This document shows, piece by piece, positions 11,854 to 23,284 of a stretch of DNA of 64,000 nt. The notes under the pieces are model-generated. The model saw only the letters and a list, made by a program, of their open reading frames with translations. It was not told the origin of the DNA and did not search any database. Numbering within the stretch: position 1 is the stretch's first letter; each line of letters begins with the position of its first letter. The position numbers and the translations under genes are program-made. The DNA comes from Boesenbergia rotunda (lineage: Eukaryota; Streptophyta; Magnoliopsida; Zingiberales; Zingiberaceae), in contig JAGFNQ010002586.1 in NCBI GenBank assembly GCA_024364735.1, forward strand, positions 40,720 through 104,719, in the 5' to 3' direction.

Positions 11854-12950
11854 CTTTTAAGCACATTCATGTCATATAATTATGTCATGTTCTAACGATT
11901 TCCTTAATAAAGTATGTATGTGACTTAATTTATCAAGTCTCATTAATTGAATTAGGAACCAGATTTCCTAATTCTAATTTCACACTTTATTCAAGGAATT
12001 GTTTTGGGAAACAATTTCCTAAATTGTCATAATCAATTTCAGAAATAATATGTTTAAGACTTCAATTTCTCTAAATCAAATCTTATTAAATTAAGAGACA
12101 GATTCCCTTAATTCAACCACAAATTATTTTTCATGAAAATCTTATTTAAGGAAATATACTCTATAGGAAATAATTTTCCTAATTAATTTTGGAGATAATA
12201 ATATGTAAGAGCATCACCTCATAAATCAAATAAGGTAATTATCGTTTGAGAATCACCTCAAAAATTTCTAAAATTTGATTACATATTTTATTTATGGAAA
12301 ATTAATATCAATAAATAACTTAATTTGGACGGCTCCCCGAGGCTCAATCCAAAATAAGAATTTATTGATAATATAATTTGGACGTCTCCCGGAGGCTCAA
12401 TCCAAATTAAACATTTGACAATTTAAATTCAATTTAGGAAATTTAATTATAATAACTAACTTTAAATTGGACGGCTCCCCGAGGCTCAATCCAAAATAAA
12501 GAATTTTGTAAATAATTTAATTTCTAATTATGAATTTAAATGCCAATTAATATTCTCATAATTTGATTAGACTTTCTTGAAAGAAAGTGCCCAAAATTGC
12601 GAGCTTTCCATAAATGGAAAGTTTCCAAAAATAAAAAATTTTCATAATAATTGTAAGTTTTTGGTACAAAAAAAATTTACGTATTTCCAAAATTAGAAAA
12701 TTTCCAAAATAGGAAATTTCCAAAATTGGAAAGTTTCCAAAAATCGAAAGTTTTCACAATTATCATAAAATTTCATAAACAGGGATATTTCAAAAGTTTG
12801 CGAAATTTCATGAGGATTTCCAAACTTTGAAATTCCTAAATCTAAAATTTACCATAATTGGAAAGTTTCCATAATTGAAAATTTTTCCAAAATTGAGATC
12901 ATGACAAAGTTTTCCGCAAAACAATTATATGATTATGTCGAACACTAACC
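11854..12950 (-). other. F interior, no genes
   Basis: AT-rich. It contains three copies of a hairpin-forming motif (12322-12495) and many GGAAA/TTTCC inverted pairs (12590-12890). I see no frame with similarity to a known protein. Confidence 0.7.
12322..12495. repeat. three spaced hairpin repeats in F
   Basis: Near 12323, 12376 and 12464 the motif ggctccccgaggctcaa, or a close variant, is flanked by TTTGGA on the left and TCCAAA on the right. Each copy can fold into a hairpin. Confidence 0.75.
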
Positions 12951-12964
12951 GGCTCTAATACCAC
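12951..12964 (-). other. PBS of F
   Basis: In sense GTGGTATTAGAGCC directly follows the LTR end. It matches the initiator tRNA-Met 3' end (TGGTATCAGAGCC) except for one T. Confidence 0.75.
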
Positions 12965-15183
12965 TGTTGGGACCGGGTGCATGTTGACATGGATACGGGT
13001 TCGTAATTTAAATTTTATTACGTGCAGCGGAAGATTTAGCATAAATAATTTCCCAAATTATTTAATCACACATCTAAGCATGCAACCTTATATTGTGTAG
13101 ACATGATCATATATTAAAATTTTGTAGAAAGTAAACTAATTTACTTAATGCCTCGCGTAACTCGAAGGAAGGGACGAGATCCAACCGTAAGCGTCCCTTG
13201 GAAGCTCCGCCTCTATTCGCGTCCACGCCGAGTTTTCATCGGGATGACTTCGCAAAGCCACGAGTTTCGTGCAGACAAGAACTACTAGATTCTGCAAAGG
13301 CACGACAAGAATACCAAGACAGAGATGGGAAGACTAACCACCAAACGATGAACGGAATCAAGATTCCGGGAGGAAGGAAGGAGTTGCGCCCGCTTCTTCT
13401 TCTTCTTCGGCAGCTGCTTGGTGGTGGCTGAAGCTCACAGCAAAGGGGAGGGCCTCTAGGGCCGGCGTCACTAGAGGAGGGAGAGAGAGAGAGGGAGAGA
13501 GAGAGGGCTTATTCCTTGATCTCTTAGATTTTTTTTCCAAGCCTTGCCTTGGTTCCTTTATATAGTAGCATCTCAATCGTCAAGTCTCCTTTTTATGGAA
13601 TAAATTTTCATAAGAAATTTATCATATAAATTTTTCTATGAATTATTCCATCATGCCAAGTTTTTATCATAATTTAATTTATAATAAAAACAACCATGTC
13701 TCCCTTTTTATTATGGAATAAATTTTCACAAGAAATTTATTATATAAATTTTTCTTATCATGGAAAAATCAATTCATAATTGATTTTATAAAATAAAATA
13801 AACTATTCAAAGTTTATTTTAATTTCCATGAAAATAATAAACCAAACTTCGGTTTATAAAAATTTATATATATTATCCATAATTTTATAAAACAAACCAC
13901 GCTCGGTTTATTTTATAATTTGAACCAAACAATTTGGTTCTCCCCTTTTAATGTGGCCGGCCAAACAAAGAGGGTGGGGACCCTCTTTGGCCGGCCAAAC
14001 CCAAGCCTATACCATACGAATTAAACTCATTTAATTCGTCCTATAAGTCTTCAAAAGACTTAGCCATTTTATGCTTCCGATGCGTCTCTGAAAAATTCAG
14101 ATTCGACTTATCTCTCTTGATCGAAAAATTTAATTTTTAACTCGTTTTAAATCCCTCGGATTACTCGTAGTGCGTGTGACTAAATAGGCTTTTGATTTAT
14201 GTTGGCCGTCTATAATTAACCAATTATAGAACGATCATGAGTGGTACCTAGTAGTACATTATGATCCCCAATTAATCTAAAGATCAACGGTTGACATCAG
14301 AAATTATTCTGAAACCCTTCAGCAGCTATAATGAATCGTGTCCCATTCCCCTCACCATCTTATACCCACTTGGTTCAGGACACGGTCTATGTGTGTCAGT
14401 CCCCACTAGGCTGACTACATCACACCTAGCCCAAGCAATGTTTTTCTCGTCCTACGGATTCTAGTTACTCTCATGTTTCTGAGAGATTCATACTCTGAAC
14501 ATGTGATGCTCTAGCCAGAGGCTCCGAGTAACAATCCGACGATAGGCCTTGGGTATACATCTACTCGCAAGGAGTGGTGAATCCTTTGTAGGCTGTTCAA
14601 ACATTTTCGGGCACTTCGGCTTATACCCAACCATCCTGGGTCCACACCTCCTTAGAGATGCTTGCTTAAGATGTCAAAGTATAAGTCTCCATGACCAAGA
14701 TGACTTGAACACCATAAGTCAAAGGAACATCGCACTTAAGCTGCAGTAAGAACTTCATTGACATATCTATATGTAGATTACCATATGAAGTTTTACTGTC
14801 AGTTACTCCAATGAACTAGTTCCCTTAACTAGCATTCATGTTTATCTCCGGACATCCCAATGTCACCAGCCAGTGAAAATCAGCTGATTAGAGAATAACC
14901 CATGCTAGTCTCAACAGAATTGATAATGTCCGTTTTTATCAATTCATCGACTAGGGACAATTTCAATACTTCACAATTGCACATGTAGAGATAATCACTA
15001 GTTGTGAATTCATCACAAATTCTCTCATGCTATGAATTGTATTACGGGCATTCAGTAAATGAGTTTAAGATCTCAATCAAATACATAAACATGTATACTC
15101 AAATAGTGAATATTCATTTATTAAAATAAATGATTACAATCATAAGGCGATTGCCTTAGGACACTTTTCTCATATCACTAACA
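12965..15183 (-). mobile_element. F 5' LTR
   Basis: 2219 bp, the complete copy, in sense TGTTAGTGATATG...CCCAACA. A purine-rich and CT-rich stretch near 13380-13515 and a TATATAAAGGAACC sequence near 13566-13553 (minus) may mark the promoter. Confidence 0.8.
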
Positions 15184-15188
15184 GATTG

Positions 15189-15823
15189 TACTCGGGAAAT
15201 CCTAGGGTTTGAGTGCGGAGTGGAATGTACTCTGGAAGGGTAACCTTAGGTGAGTGAGTAGACCGGTCGACTGGCTTGGGGGCAGTCGACTGATGAAACT
15301 CACAAAAGGGTTCTGGCTGGGGACCAGTCGACTGCCCTGAGAGCAGTCAACTAGTAGGTGGCTGGTGAGTTGGCTGAAAATTCGAACGTTCGGATTGCAA
15401 CGGTCGATTTTCAATGGGACCAGTCGACTGCCCTTGGAGCAGTCGACTGGTGGCGAGGGTTTCAACCCGAGTCCTATTTAATGAGGACTTCGTGGTGGCT
15501 GAGATTCTTGACGAAACAAGCTTGGTTAAGGCTTGTTAGTAGTCTTTGGTGCTCAGAGTGTTGTCTGAGTTTGTGGCGAGGTTTCTCCACCCACAAGGAG
15601 CGGCAAGAACTAGCCGGAGGTTATCCGGGGAGTGATCCACCGACGGATTCTTGGATTAGTCACCCGTCTGGAGTGGATACCATGTGAATCTGGTTTGTCA
15701 GCTTTGCTTTTCATTGTTACTTTTTATTCATTTGTATTTTCGCTTACGCAACTAACAACGTAGGTACAAGAAGAATCGAAAAACGCTATTCACCCCCCTC
15801 TAGAGTACGGAATCGATCTAACA
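15189..15823 (+). mobile_element. E 5' LTR, second part
   Basis: It continues exactly where 9818 stopped and matches 19979-20612. It holds CAGTCGACTG pairs (15283-15449), a possible TATA box at 15475 (tatttaat) and the end atcgatctaaca followed by the PBS. Confidence 0.88.
15265..15449 (+). promoter_or_regulatory. paired CAGTCGACTG palindromes in E U3
   Basis: Perfect or near-perfect copies start at 15283, 15325, 15344 (decayed), 15421 and 15440. Partners within a pair start 19 bp apart. They lie just upstream of the tatttaat box. The 3' LTR repeats them at 20072, 20114, 20133 (decayed), 20210 and 20229. Confidence 0.65.
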
Positions 15824-15825
15824 AT

Positions 15826-15836
15826 TGGTATCAGAG
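15826..15836 (+). other. PBS of E
   Basis: TGGTATCAGAG two bases after the LTR end, matching initiator tRNA-Met. Minus-strand DNA synthesis would start here. Confidence 0.85.
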
Positions 15837-15876
15837 TGAAGGACCTCTCTCATTGGACTAACCTCTGAGGGAGCAC

Positions 15877-17253
15877 ATGCTAGAGGAGAAGAAAATAGAA
15901 GACAAACTTGGGGATGATATCTACATTCCACCGTCCTACGACCATGAGGATTTCAACTATTGGAAAGCAAGGATGGAGACTTGGCTTAGCATGGATTGGG
16001 CATGTAGGATGATCATAGAAGAGTCATTCGAGATTCCAAAGGATAAGCACGGGAAGAGGCTTAGGCCTAGATATTGGAATCAAGAACAACAAGATCAAGC
16101 AAAAGCAAATGAAAAGGTAATTAGTATTTTAGTAAATATTTTGACTAACAATATTTTGAGTGGTGTAGGAGTATACCAAAATGCATATGAATTGTGGATC
16201 AAATTAGAAGAATTTCATAAGAACCCTACCCGAGCTCAACTAATGGAAGAACCCGAAGAGATGAGTCAAATGGTTCAAGAAGAAGAAAAAGGAGAAGAAT
16301 TGACCATCTCACCAAGTGAAGTGGAAGAAGAAAGTGAGAGGTCATCCACCTCATCTAGAGAAGAGGAAGAGGTCACTACCTCAAGAATTGAGGGAGAGGA
16401 GAGACCCTCATCAATGCAAGAACAAGAGGAAGCATCCACTTCATCCAAGGTTGAAGAAGAAGTCAACCTAGCCTCTACCTCCACCAAAGCAAGGACCAAG
16501 GACCATATCATATGCTTTGGGTGCAACGGAAAGGGACACTACAAGGACAAGTGTCCAAATGGTAAGAAAAAGGAGGTAACCCCTAAACCAAGTTCAATTT
16601 CTTTTAAATCTAACATGGGGTGTAGGAATGAAGAAGCCCAAGCTAAAAGGAAGAAAATTAGATGCTTCACATGTGGAGAGCTAGGGCACTACCACACCAA
16701 GTGTCCAAGAAAAGGAGAGTTAAAGAAATTGGGACACTTGAGGAGATGGGAGAAGGAGGAAAGAAAGAGAAGAGGTTCACATCAAGGAGGGACTACAAGG
16801 GTAAGGGAGGTGATTTCTAACCCTAGGTTAAAATGCAATTCAATTTTAAGTTCCTCCTTGCATATTAAAAATAATGGTTATTCATCCATACATGTTAGAA
16901 TTAATGAAAATTGTCTACTTGTGCACAATCATGGTTTTAAATACAATGATAGGACTACGGCTAATAAGGTAGGTCAAAACCCCAAGAAAAGCATGCGTCA
17001 TCAAAAACCCAAGACCTTAGGATCTAAGGATCAAGGCATGAATCCCAAGAAGGGAAGGAATATGCCTAGAAAAGTAGATAGGTTTAGGAATGTCCAAAGT
17101 GGACATATGGACACTAAGGGTAGGCACATAGAAAGGGAAAATCAAGCCTTGAGGGCAAGACTTGATACATTGGAAAAGACCCTAGAAAGATTCAAGGTTG
17201 GATCTAAGGGTCTAGATATGGTGTTGGGTAGTTTAAAACCCAACTATGATTGA
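15877..17253 (+). CDS. Gag of E, two CCHC zinc knuckles
   Basis: 458 aa from the first ATG after the PBS. Residues 20-120 are the capsid-like region, with PPSYDHEDFNYWKARMETWL typical of copia gag (DUF4219/UBN2 type). Residues 130-205 are a low-complexity acidic S/E-rich linker. Knuckle 1, CFGCNGKGHYKDKC, lies near residue 213, and knuckle 2, CFTCGELGHYHTKC, near residue 265. The C-terminus is basic. Gag would form the particle and package RNA. The frame is intact, unusually so for this window, so E is either fairly young or selected for Gag. No pol follows. A TGA ends it, but the same frame stays open to 17547. Confidence 0.85.
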   Translation: MLEEKKIEDKLGDDIYIPPSYDHEDFNYWKARMETWLSMDWACRMIIEESFEIPKDKHGKRLRPRYWNQEQQDQAKANEKVISILVNILTNNILSGVGVYQNAYELWIKLEEFHKNPTRAQLMEEPEEMSQMVQEEEKGEELTISPSEVEEESERSSTSSREEEEVTTSRIEGEERPSSMQEQEEASTSSKVEEEVNLASTSTKARTKDHIICFGCNGKGHYKDKCPNGKKKEVTPKPSSISFKSNMGCRNEEAQAKRKKIRCFTCGELGHYHTKCPRKGELKKLGHLRRWEKEERKRRGSHQGGTTRVREVISNPRLKCNSILSSSLHIKNNGYSSIHVRINENCLLVHNHGFKYNDRTTANKVGQNPKKSMRHQKPKTLGSKDQGMNPKKGRNMPRKVDRFRNVQSGHMDTKGRHIERENQALRARLDTLEKTLERFKVGSKGLDMVLGSLKPNYD

Positions 17254-17547
17254 TCGAGTTTGGGCTACCGGTCTAAGACCTCCAAGGCCAACAAAAAGAA
17301 ATATGCTGAGAAGGCGTATAATCATGGCAAGAGGGAGAAGTCCAAGGATAGCAAGGGGGTGCCATTCAAAGAGAAAGAAAATGACTTAACCAAAGACAAG
17401 GTGTCTAAGGTTAAGAGGGTTCATATTGTAGGCCAAGAATCATCGGGGGCTCACCGGTGTGGTCTAGTATGGATTGAGTCACCTAGGGAGGTGGCTAGGC
17501 CTAAGAGCTCAAGGGGGAGCTCTAGAAGCCTTTGGGGTCCATGGTAA
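17254..17547 (+). pseudogene. in-frame continuation after E gag stop
   Basis: About 97 codons in the same frame after the single TGA, lysine-rich (SKTSKANKKKYAEKAY...). This looks like the original gag-to-protease linker, so the TGA may be a later nonsense change or a readthrough stop. Beyond 17547 coding is lost and no protease is present. Confidence 0.5.
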
Positions 17548-19568
17548 ATGGATCTCAAGAGGTTTTCTCCTAGGGAATTAGATGAAATGTGTCAAAAGGT
17601 TTGGAAGACTTGGGTAAAATCTTAATTCTAGAAAATTGGCACAATAAAAGGAGTTTTGGGGTGAAAAAGGGGAAATATGATTATAATTGAGAGAAATTGG
17701 TTTTAAAGTATAAATGTCATATAACTTGGTGCTAGGAATGTAATGTGATTGAGTATGGGAAGAGGCATCAAGGTGAAGTCAAAATTAGAACTTTTGGAGA
17801 AGGTTAAATGATACACTTTAGGAGAAATTTGAGTTTCATGCCAATCCTGGGATATGGAGTACATTTGTTTGGAAACATATTTTTTCCAAGTAGATATAGG
17901 CTTCACAAATCTCCTACAAAATTTCAGATTTTTCGGAGATTTGTAGAATTATTTAGGCATTACTAAAATTGGGCTGAAAAACCAAAAATTCAAGTATCAG
18001 TCGACTGCCCTGGGGGCAGTCGACTGGTCTCAGCCCAAAAATATTCTGTGAGTTTTGGGAGTCGACTACCCCAGGGGCAGTCGACTGGTCCGTAGGCTGA
18101 AATGGAAAAAGCATATTGGACAATCAAAAATTGTAAATTTGGATTATAGGATATGGCTGTGGATTAAAAGTCTTGATTATGATCTCATATTCCTTAAATG
18201 AAGTGTTATCTCATGAGTTAATAAGGTTTTATTGATATTTTGAAAATCAAGGAAGATGGATAAGGTTTCCCATATGAATCTAGGATTAAGAGATAAACAA
18301 GGGAAAAGTTGAGGACAATTCCATGTGTCAAATTATGATGGTTAGACTTAGCAAACACTTGGAAGTATAGATAGATTTGAAAATTGATACAAAATGACCA
18401 TCCTTTGAGGAAACTAAAGGTTGTACCAAAAGTCAAGCACACTTGATATTTTCATGGAATCATATTTTTCTAGGATAGGGTATATCCTAACAAGTGTGTT
18501 TGCAAATTCTTAAATTGGTTAAAGTTTTGTAGAGTTCTTTTTGGCACTAAGGGAAAGGTTGCTTGGGGCAATTCTTTGATAGTGTCAAAGGCGGAAGAAC
18601 TTGGTGTTATGTTGGGTGAAACTTAACCTTGGTGTTATGGTGTCAAGTTGGGTAGAACTTGACCTTGGTAAATTGAAAATTGGGAGAAGACATAGGTTAA
18701 GTGGGAGGATGCCTCCTTGTTTGCCTTAATTTTCATAGGAAATTTTTGGATTTTGTGTCAAACATGGGAATGATGATAGATATATAGTGGAATGTATTTT
18801 TCCCAAGTAGGTATGGCTACCACAAAGTTCTCCATAAAATTTGGGAATTTTTGGAGATTTGTGGAATTTCCGACGCAATTCTGAATTTGGCCAGAAAAGA
18901 CTAATTTCATAGTATCAGTCGACTGCCCTGGGGGCAGTCGACTCAGGGCTGGTGTGGGTATCCAGCAGCTGACATGTGTTTAAATGATGAAAAACAAGTG
19001 TATGGGGGTCTAGTACACTGTGTTTAGGATCATTAGGGATTAAAAGAACCAGTAATTGGGATATTATTGGGGTCTTTTTGATGTTAGGCAAAGGGGGAGA
19101 AGTGTTGGGTTTAAGTTGGGAAACCAAACACTCCTTTGCTATAAACCCTAGGTTTAGGAGAAGCTGAGATTAAGGGGTAGCATGGTTGCTCCATTCTTGG
19201 TGTAAGGGGAACCTTGGAGAGGTTCTTAAAAAGCCTTTGTAAGCCCAATGTAGGGGGAGCTTGGGAGAAGCTTTAAAAACCCATTTTGGTGAAAAATCCT
19301 AACTTGGAGGGTTAGGTGGCGAAAATTCTAACATGGAGGGTTAGGTGGTGAAAATTCCTAACTTGGAGGGTTAGGTGTGAAAAGTCCTAACTTGGAGGGT
19401 TAGGTGTGGGATGCCTTGGGATAGGATGCATTTTTGCATTTGCATATGCATTGGCGGTGTAAGTCCAAGAAGGAGTCTTGGCAACGTAAGTCCAGTTGTT
19501 TGTTTTAGCATGGTTTTTGCTATTGACTACTATCTTGTTTCCCTAACTTAAATATATTGCCAAACATC
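17548..19568 (+). other. E interior, non-coding
   Basis: No plausible pol remnant. It holds two more sets of CAGTCGACTG pairs (17998-18086, 18915-18943), the same module as in the LTR, and a 31-bp tandem repeat at 19285-19410. The function is unknown. Confidence 0.6.
19285..19410 (+). repeat. 31-bp tandem repeat
   Basis: Four imperfect copies of a unit around cctaacttggagggttaggtg, close to the PPT of E. Confidence 0.8.
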
Positions 19569-19582
19569 AAAAAGGGGGAGAT
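19569..19582 (+). other. PPT of E
   Basis: AAAAAGGGGGAGAT immediately before the 3' LTR. It primes plus-strand DNA synthesis. Confidence 0.85.
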
Positions 19583-20612
19583 TGTTGAGGCAATCTGTGA
19601 TCCGGAGTGGCCAAGTATTTTGATGTTTGGACAAAGGGTTTAAGATATGATTACCCTTGTGTTCTTATATGTGTATGTTGAGTGTGTAGGTTGTATAGGT
19701 TACACATATGGACTTGGCGGGATAACCTCGGTACGGTGAAGGGTGGCATGGAGACAAGCTGGAGGCTTGTATGCACCCGAGGGACCTTGGAGAGCAGGGA
19801 CGATGAGCAGAGGGGCGCGGACTTCGAGGCATGTGTGAAGGATGGCATGGAGGAAGGCTGGAGGCTTGCGTGCATCCGAGGGACGGGAGCCGAAGATGAA
19901 GAGGGCGCGAAGGCAATAGTCAAGACTACTGAGTGAGGAGTCAGTTGAGTCGTAAGGGTACGAGTGTTGTGTGATTGTACTCGGGAAATCCTAAGGTTCG
20001 AGTGCGGAGTGAAATGTACTCGGGAAGGGTAACCATAGGTGGGTGAGTAGACTAGACGACTGGCATGGGGGCAGTCGACTGATGAAACTCACAGAAGGGT
20101 TCTGCCTGGGGACCAGTCGACTGCCCTGGGAGCAATCGACTGGTAGGTGGCTGGTGAATTGGCTGAAAATTTGAACGTTCAGATTGCAACGGTCGATTTT
20201 CAGTGGAACCAGTCGACTGCCCTGGGAGCAGTCGACTGGTGGCGAGGGTTTCAGCCCGAGTCCTATTTAAAGAGGACTTCGTGGTGGCTGAGATTCTTAA
20301 TGAAACAAGCTTGGTTAAGGCTTGTTAGTAGTCTTTGGTGCTCAGAGTGTTGTCCGAGCTTGTGGCGAGATTTCTCCACCGACAAGTAGCGACAAGAGCT
20401 AGCCGGAGGTTATCCGGGGAGTGATCCACCGATGGATTCTTGGATTAGTCATCCGTCCGGGGTGGATACCAAGTAAATCTGGTTTGTTAGCATTACTTTT
20501 CGTTGTTAGTTTTTATTCTTTTGTATTTCCGCTTGCGCAACTAACAACATAGGTACAAGAAGAATTGAAAAATGCTATTCACCCCCCTCTAGCGTACGGA
20601 ATCGATCTAACA
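19583..20612 (+). mobile_element. E 3' LTR
   Basis: 1030 bp, uninterrupted. It shows what the split 5' LTR looked like. The differences from the 5' copy are scattered substitutions. Confidence 0.9.
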
Positions 20613-20646
20613 GTCTCGCGGTGTTGTATCCCTCTTGCATGGCCAT
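20613..20646 (-). pseudogene. A gag, first codons
   Basis: ATG at 20646 in sense. The first residues (MAMQEGYNTAR) run into the E insertion and continue in frame at 9423. This gives the start of A gag. Confidence 0.8.
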
Positions 20647-20874
20647 TTAATTTTAAACTGACAAAGAAAGACAGAAAACTTGTTCCAAGACTAAGTCTTG
20701 AATTAGTAGCGGGAAAAATAGTAATAAAGAAAAAAATTGAGTGGTGTTGCACCAACATCGACTAACGAGAAGAATACGAGAGAAAAAGAGAAAAAAATAT
20801 TAAAATTCGAAAAATCAGAAAAAATGTTCAACTGGTGGTTGCACCAGATTTGAGCCACCCGCTCTAATACCACT
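20647..20874 (-). other. A leader and PBS
   Basis: The PBS in sense is TGGTATTAGAGC (20872-20861), with one mismatch to initiator tRNA-Met, two bases after the LTR. The leader then has short 'gtggttgcaccag' and 'gtggtgttgcacc' motifs also seen at 57895-58075 in H2, which ties A and H2 together. Confidence 0.75.
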
Positions 20875-21095
20875 TGTGGGATCGGTTTGAATCGATAGAG
20901 GGGGTGAATATCGATCGACAATTTTTCAGAAAAACTTAGAGTAGTTTGCGCAGCGGAAAAGCAAAACAATGCTAACACGTTTGTTTTTACTTGGTTCGGA
21001 GTCGCAGTCGGCTCCTACTCCAAGGGCCACGGTCCTTGACCGTTTACGATGAGCAATTCTATATTGCATAAAATTGTTACAACTTGAGTACAAAT
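20875..21095 (-). mobile_element. A 5' LTR, U5 end piece
   Basis: It matches 430-650 closely. In sense it ends GATCCCACA at 20875. It contains the U5 stem-loop (21025-21053). It is broken at 21095 by S2. Confidence 0.85.
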
Positions 21096-22906
21096 TGTAA
21101 CGACCCTCTCTTACTAACCTTGACCTTATAGGGTCGTTACGTTGACTTTACTGTTGGGCCAGCCAAAATAAAGAAATCATTTAATTTTATTAGCTTTGCC
21201 AGGATTTGATGCCCCAAACTCATGGTTGCAAGACTGAAGCACTAACGAACAGCCTACAACACTTTCTGTTTTACACTGGCATTAGTCGACTGATATCTTG
21301 CCAGTCGACTGCACCTGGGATTCACTCGCCCGAATGTTTCTATTCCCTCGACCAGTCGACTGATACCTGTATCAGTCGACTGATACGCCTGGAACTGCAG
21401 TTTCCAGGTCTCAGAAACACTGATCAAGTGTACTTATATATCCCATTTCGACTACACAACAAATAGAAGACTCATAATCATATATAAACCATCATAATTG
21501 GACTCAATCATATTCCATTTAGCATGCGTATCAACTTCAAATCATGACAACTCAACTTAATGTCTTTTGCGGAAATAAAACTACTAATATGACTCATAAA
21601 TCATAAACTCAAGAAACTCATAACATTCTATTGTTTAGAGCTTGGAACAATAACAACTTATCCTGAAGGATCTCATTCCACCGTCCCGCCACCACTAGCA
21701 CCAACCATCCATCCTGTAGCCTCCTTACTCTATATCTTTTCTTTACCTTTATCTGCAATAAAAGGATGCAACTATAAGCAATTTGCTTAGTAAGTAGATA
21801 CCTAACTCACAAAACATGTATTCGATATGAACATGCTTATGCTTGCTTTGAAACATGCTTGTAACTGAAATACCATTCTTCAACATGAAAGATGTCCATG
21901 AATACATTTGAACAGTTGCTTGCATTAGAAAGAAGCTTTGCTTGAAAAGAATACTTGTTATGGAAAAACTTGAAACTTATCTTATACTTCATATACTTCA
22001 AAATAATAAACATTCTTCTTTGGGCCCGGCATAGTACCAATGCGCGCATCCCTAATAGGTTTCGGGGTAGCTAGCCATCGAACCCTAATAGAGCGTCTAC
22101 TAGGCTCGCCTAGATATTGTGGGCCTCGGCTCGGTACATGCCAAAAAGACCTCGGTCTTTCAAAGTAATATACTTAAACTTATACTCATGCTTGTATTTA
22201 AATGCCTAACTTAGCACTTAAAAAGGTAATAGTCCTAAAACTTATTTTAGGACACAACAAGACCTTGGTCTTGTTTCTTATCTCATTTCTTAGTCCTAAA
22301 ACTCGTTCTAGGGCTTCGTAAGACCTTGGTCCTACTTAGAACTTTTATCGAACACCTTGCGTGCCGAAGTCCCAAAACTTATTTTGGGCAAATCAAGACC
22401 GTGGTCTTGCTACACTAGGATCACATCATCAAAAATCTTAGAATTTTGGTTAGAATCACACGAAACTACTTATATTGTAGGTGAGTGATCTACTTACATC
22501 CTTGGGCTTCGAAACTTACTACCCGGCGTAGAATCTTCTTCCTTGCACGACCTTCCAACCCTTAGCCCTAGGAGAAAACTCTAGTTGCCCTTTGGTGAGA
22601 AACCCTAACCACTCCTCTCTTGGTTTTCGCAGGGAAGAAGAAGGAGGAGAAACCCTTGGTTTCCTCTCCCTTCCATCCTATATATATTAAGTGGAAGTTG
22701 AAGCATTACTCATAAATGACGTTTACTATTACTTATCTAATATCGATTCCTTATTTCAACGAGATGACAATTAGCACAACTGGAAACTCTCAATCAACCC
22801 TTAGTGCAGGTTGCAGGTTTGAATCCTTACTTTGACCCTTTTAAAATAATGTTTTTAGTTTTCTTTTGTTTATTTTGGCAAAAATATGAAAAATTCAGGT
22901 GTTTCA
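21096..22906 (-). mobile_element. S2, solo LTR related to G
   Basis: Ends TGTAACGACC and GGTGTTTCA, TSD caaat at 21091-21095 and 22907-22911. It is 1811 bp with no coding. Several blocks match the G LTR in reverse: the ACCCCGAAACCTATTAGGG block (22040-22075), the splice-like sites (21753 and 22498) and paired CAGTCGACTG sites (21283-21382). It is therefore a solo LTR of a diverged member of the G lineage. Confidence 0.82.
21753..22498 (-). other. possible LTR intron in S2
   Basis: In sense GTAAGTAGATCACTCACCT at 22498 and TTGCAG ending at 21753, both also present in G. The intervening DNA differs much more than these sites do. Confidence 0.45.
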
Positions 22907-23284
22907 CAAATATAGAATTTAAAATACAGCACTTAAACGAAAATTATACCGACGACCAGAAGATTAGAATGTCGAAGCTATGGGTCGTCGTTGGCACTTG
23001 AGTCTGGGGTGCCTTTAAATTCCATATTTCAACGAGATGACAATTAGCTCGACTGGAAACTCTCAATCAACCCTTAGCGCAGGTTGCGGGTTTGAATCCT
23101 TACATCGACCCTTTTAAAATAGTGTTTTTAGTTTTCTTTTGTTTATTTTGGAAATAATCTGAAAAATTCAGGTGTTACACAAATATAGAATTTAAAATAT
23201 AGCACTTAAACGAAAATTATACCGACGACCGGAAGATTAGAATGTTGAAGCTGTGGGTCGTCATTGGCGCTTGAGTCTTGAGCA
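22753..23284. repeat. 272-bp tandem duplication over the S2/A-LTR border
   Basis: The run from atttcaacgagatgac through the S2 end, the TSD and about 100 bp of A LTR occurs at 22753-23012 and again at 23025-23284. Copies differ by roughly 5 percent by eye, so the event is old and postdates the S2 insertion. Confidence 0.85.

Larger units (their letters stand above)
9819..15183 (-). mobile_element. F, non-coding LTR element inside the E LTR
   Basis: Bounded by TSD gattg (9814-9818 and 15184-15188), with ends TGTTGGGACC and CACTAACA on the plus strand. In minus sense: 5' LTR 15183-12965, PBS 12964-12951, 1.1 kb of non-coding interior, then a 3' LTR that lacks its first 190 or so bases (11853-9819). 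There is no PPT and no coding sequence. The deletion that removed pol also took the start of the 3' LTR. Confidence 0.85.
9424..20612 (+). mobile_element. E, gag-only LTR retrotransposon (TR-GAG type), split by F
   Basis: LTRs of about 1030 bp: 9424-9818 plus 15189-15823, and 19583-20612. Ends are TGTTGAGGC...GATCTAACA. TSD gtctg/gtctc (9419-9423, 20613-20617) has one mismatch. PBS at 15826, PPT at 19569. Inside is one gag ORF and no protease, RT, RNase H or integrase. This matches the class known as terminal-repeat retrotransposons with a gag domain, which must borrow pol from a relative. E inserted in the first codons of A gag. Confidence 0.88.

Noticed and set aside
10053..14749. Duplicated 77-aa and 66-aa ORFs
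   Set aside because: They are the same positions of the two F LTRs. Duplication reflects the LTR pair, not selection on a protein.
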